Part shown: piece after piece, positions 62,165 through 64,000 of the stretch
How positions within the stretch are numbered: position 1 is the first letter of the stretch
Layout: each line of letters opens with the position of its first letter
Assembly: GCA_949710005.1 (NCBI GenBank)
Contig: OX453272.1
Location: forward strand, 20,180,929-20,244,928
DNA from: Ricordea florida
Taxonomy: Eukaryota > Cnidaria > Anthozoa > Corallimorpharia > Ricordeidae
Reading direction: 5' to 3'
DNA: 64,000 nucleotides
Translations under genes and position numbers: made by a program
Notes under the pieces: model-generated
Told to the model about the DNA's origin: nothing
Database searches by the model: none
The model's input: the letters and a program-made list of their open reading frames with translations, nothing else

Positions 62165-64000
62165 GTTTTCAACACCATGGGTTAGCAATGTGCTATGCAC
62201 ACCCAAGCCCAGTGGAGATATCCAGATTTGTCTTAATCCAAAACCACTCAACAAAGCAGTGAAGAGGCCACACCATTATGGAAGATATATTACAGAAATT
62301 ACATGGCTGCAAGTATTTCTCAACCCTTGATGAATCGTCTGGATACTGGAATATTGAGATACACCCAGATTGCGTACATCTACTCACTTTCAACACACCA
62401 TTTGGACGCTACGCATACAAGAGGCTTCCATTTGGGCTTGTGAGTTGCCAAGACGTATTCCAGCGTGCTGTGGACGAAACATTCAGCAACATCCTTGATG
62501 TATACTGCATTGCAGATGATGTGCTGATTGCTGCAAGGACAAGGCAAGAGCACGATCTGTCTGTAAACAGGGTCATTCAACGATGTCGAGACTCAGGCTC
62601 CAGGCTCAATCCAAAGAAAGCAATTACTTTGGCCATACCCTAACGAAGGAGGGATTAAAGCCAGACGCAAAGAAGATCCAAGGGATAAAGCGGTTGTTGG
62701 CGCCAAAGAATAAGCTGGAACTACAGTCACTGCTAGGAATGTTCAACAACCTGGGGAAGTTCATACCCAACCTGGCTGCCAAGACGCAGGACCTCTGCGC
62801 TCTGGTAAAGAAGAATGCAGACTTTGTGTGGGAAGACACACACACCAAGATACTCGAAGCACTGAAGGCCGAGCTCAAAGACAACACAACATTGCAATAC
62901 TTCGACCCCCAGAAAGAAATTGTCATCGAGTGTGACGCCAGCCAAGAAGGCCTGGGTGCATGCCTACTCCAAGACGGCAAGCCAGTCAATCTCTCATCTA
63001 GGAGCTTGATTGATGCAGAAACAAGATACTATAATCTTGAACGTGAGACGCTTGCTGTTGCCTGGGCGGTCAATCATTACCAACAGTATGTGTATGGCTG
63101 AAAATTCAAGGTGCTCAGTGATCATAGTCCATTACAGCAGATCATCAAGAAAGACATGAGACACAACTACTTTTGTTGTGATGCCAAGGCTTAGATTTCA
63201 CAATTGGATACAAGACGGGTACAGAGATGCAAATATCTGACTGCCTTTCAAGTTGCATACCGCCACCAGCACCCAACCAAGGACCAGTATTCCCGGAGAC
63301 CAGCCAAATTGGGATATTTGAAGTCACTGCAGCAAAAGAATCTAACATCCAGAAGATCAGATCAGCTCAAAAGAAAGATCCAGTCTTCCAGGAGCTAGAG
63401 CGTCTATGCCAGCAAGGATGGCCGGAGCACTGCAATCAAGTGTCTGAGTTGGCCACAGCTTACTGCGATTACAGACACGATATTGCAGTCATCGATGGGA
63501 TCATTGTGAAGAGCCAAAGGATCGTGGCGCCCCTAAAGATGGAAGAGTGTTTACTCCAGAAACTGCACCGAGTCCATCAAGGAGTGGACAAATCTATCCA
63601 AAGAGCCAGGGACAAGTGGTTCTGGCCTACCATGAGAGAGCAAATCAGGAGGCTTATTCTGACTTGCCCATCCTGTCTGGAGCACCAACCTAGACAGAAA
63701 CAAGAAGCGGTTATCCCTGTGATCACAACCAATGCCATGCAGATACTGGGTTGTGACATTTTCCAACACGCATCATTGACTACCACACAGGGTACCCGGG
63801 GGTGGAGCCAATCAAGAACCAAGAAGCGGACAGAGTAATCCAACACTTTCAGAGTGTCTGCAACCCGTTTGGTTACCCCACGGAGGTAGTGAGCGATCGA
63901 GGCTCACAATACACTTCCAGAGATTTCCAAGAACTCTGCTTGAAATTTAACATCGTCCACAAGCCAGGGACCCCTCACTCTCAGTGGAAAAATGGCCGTT
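62165..64000 (+). pseudogene. Gypsy element 3' part: RT, RNase H, integrase; runs off the window
   Basis: The order is normal Gypsy: RT from a degenerate start at 62190 (62278-62643, with STLDESSGYWNIEI, RLPFGL and a catalytic box reading IADD), RNase H (62583-63101, with IECDASQEGLGACLLQ and YYNLERETLAVAWAV), integrase zinc domain (63227-63838, HRVHQGVDKSIQRARDKWFWP and CPSC), and the start of the catalytic core with SDRGSQYTS and a HSQWKNG segment at the window edge. Several shifts break it. It continues the element begun at 57857. Confidence 0.85.

Overview
The window looks like a gene-poor, transposon-rich stretch of an invertebrate nuclear genome, most likely a cnidarian (coral or sea anemone type). 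The basis is the mix of elements: cnidarian-style Polinton/Maverick genes, Tigger/pogo, hAT, Penelope-like, BEL/Pao, Gypsy with two different pol orders, CR1/L2-like LINEs, a tRNA-headed SINE, AT-rich spacers and no bacterial operon signals. The assignment to Cnidaria is inference from recalled protein families and was not checked by search.

Layout. 1-7.8 kb: AT-rich DNA with a SINE, diverged repeats that recur elsewhere in the window, a small secreted-protein ORF (5.87-6.29 kb), a LINE 3' fragment and a 272-bp MITE. 7.84-10.36 kb: a Tigger/pogo element with a broken DDE transposase and a divergent HIRAN-like gene. 10.36-22.96 kb: element E1, a decayed, inverted Polinton-like element with AT-rich terminal inverted repeats (TIRs). 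23.5-24.7 kb: a BEL-type gag remnant. 24.7-25.2 and 38.2-39.2 kb: two halves of one zinc-finger-type pseudogene, split by element E2.

25,197-38,209: E2, a 13,013-bp Polinton-like element. It has near-perfect TIRs, AG...CT ends, a TTATG direct repeat on each side and 12 intact ORFs. These include a SAP/zinc-finger protein-primed type B DNA polymerase, a retroviral-type integrase, a predicted double-jelly-roll major capsid protein, an A32-type packaging ATPase, a run of small membrane proteins and a 511-residue orphan. A short octamer, TTTAAAGA, lies 20-34 nt ahead of at least seven of its start codons. The TIRs run into coding sequence, so the polymerase and a Cys/His-repeat protein at the other end start with the same promoter and the same SAP-like N terminus. 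The minor capsid (penton-like) gene is internally deleted, so E2 looks young yet defective for capsid building.

40.8-64 kb: nested retroelements. A second copy of a 1.5-kb repeat is split by a LINE piece. A Gypsy element with integrase upstream of reverse transcriptase (RT) is split by a hAT remnant. There is a remnant of a third Polinton polymerase, a TA-flanked DNA transposon with a LINE inside it, a BEL pol remnant, and a second Gypsy element (gag/protease, then RT-RNase H-integrase running off the window) split by two Penelope-like copies, the first of which holds a hAT MITE.

How the parts work together: in E2 the integrase would insert the linear DNA, the polymerase would replicate it from the protein-bound ends, and the capsid protein and ATPase would package it. 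The small membrane proteins are unexplained but keep their order in E1 and E2, which suggests a virion or membrane-penetration module. Nearly everything else is mobile-element debris.
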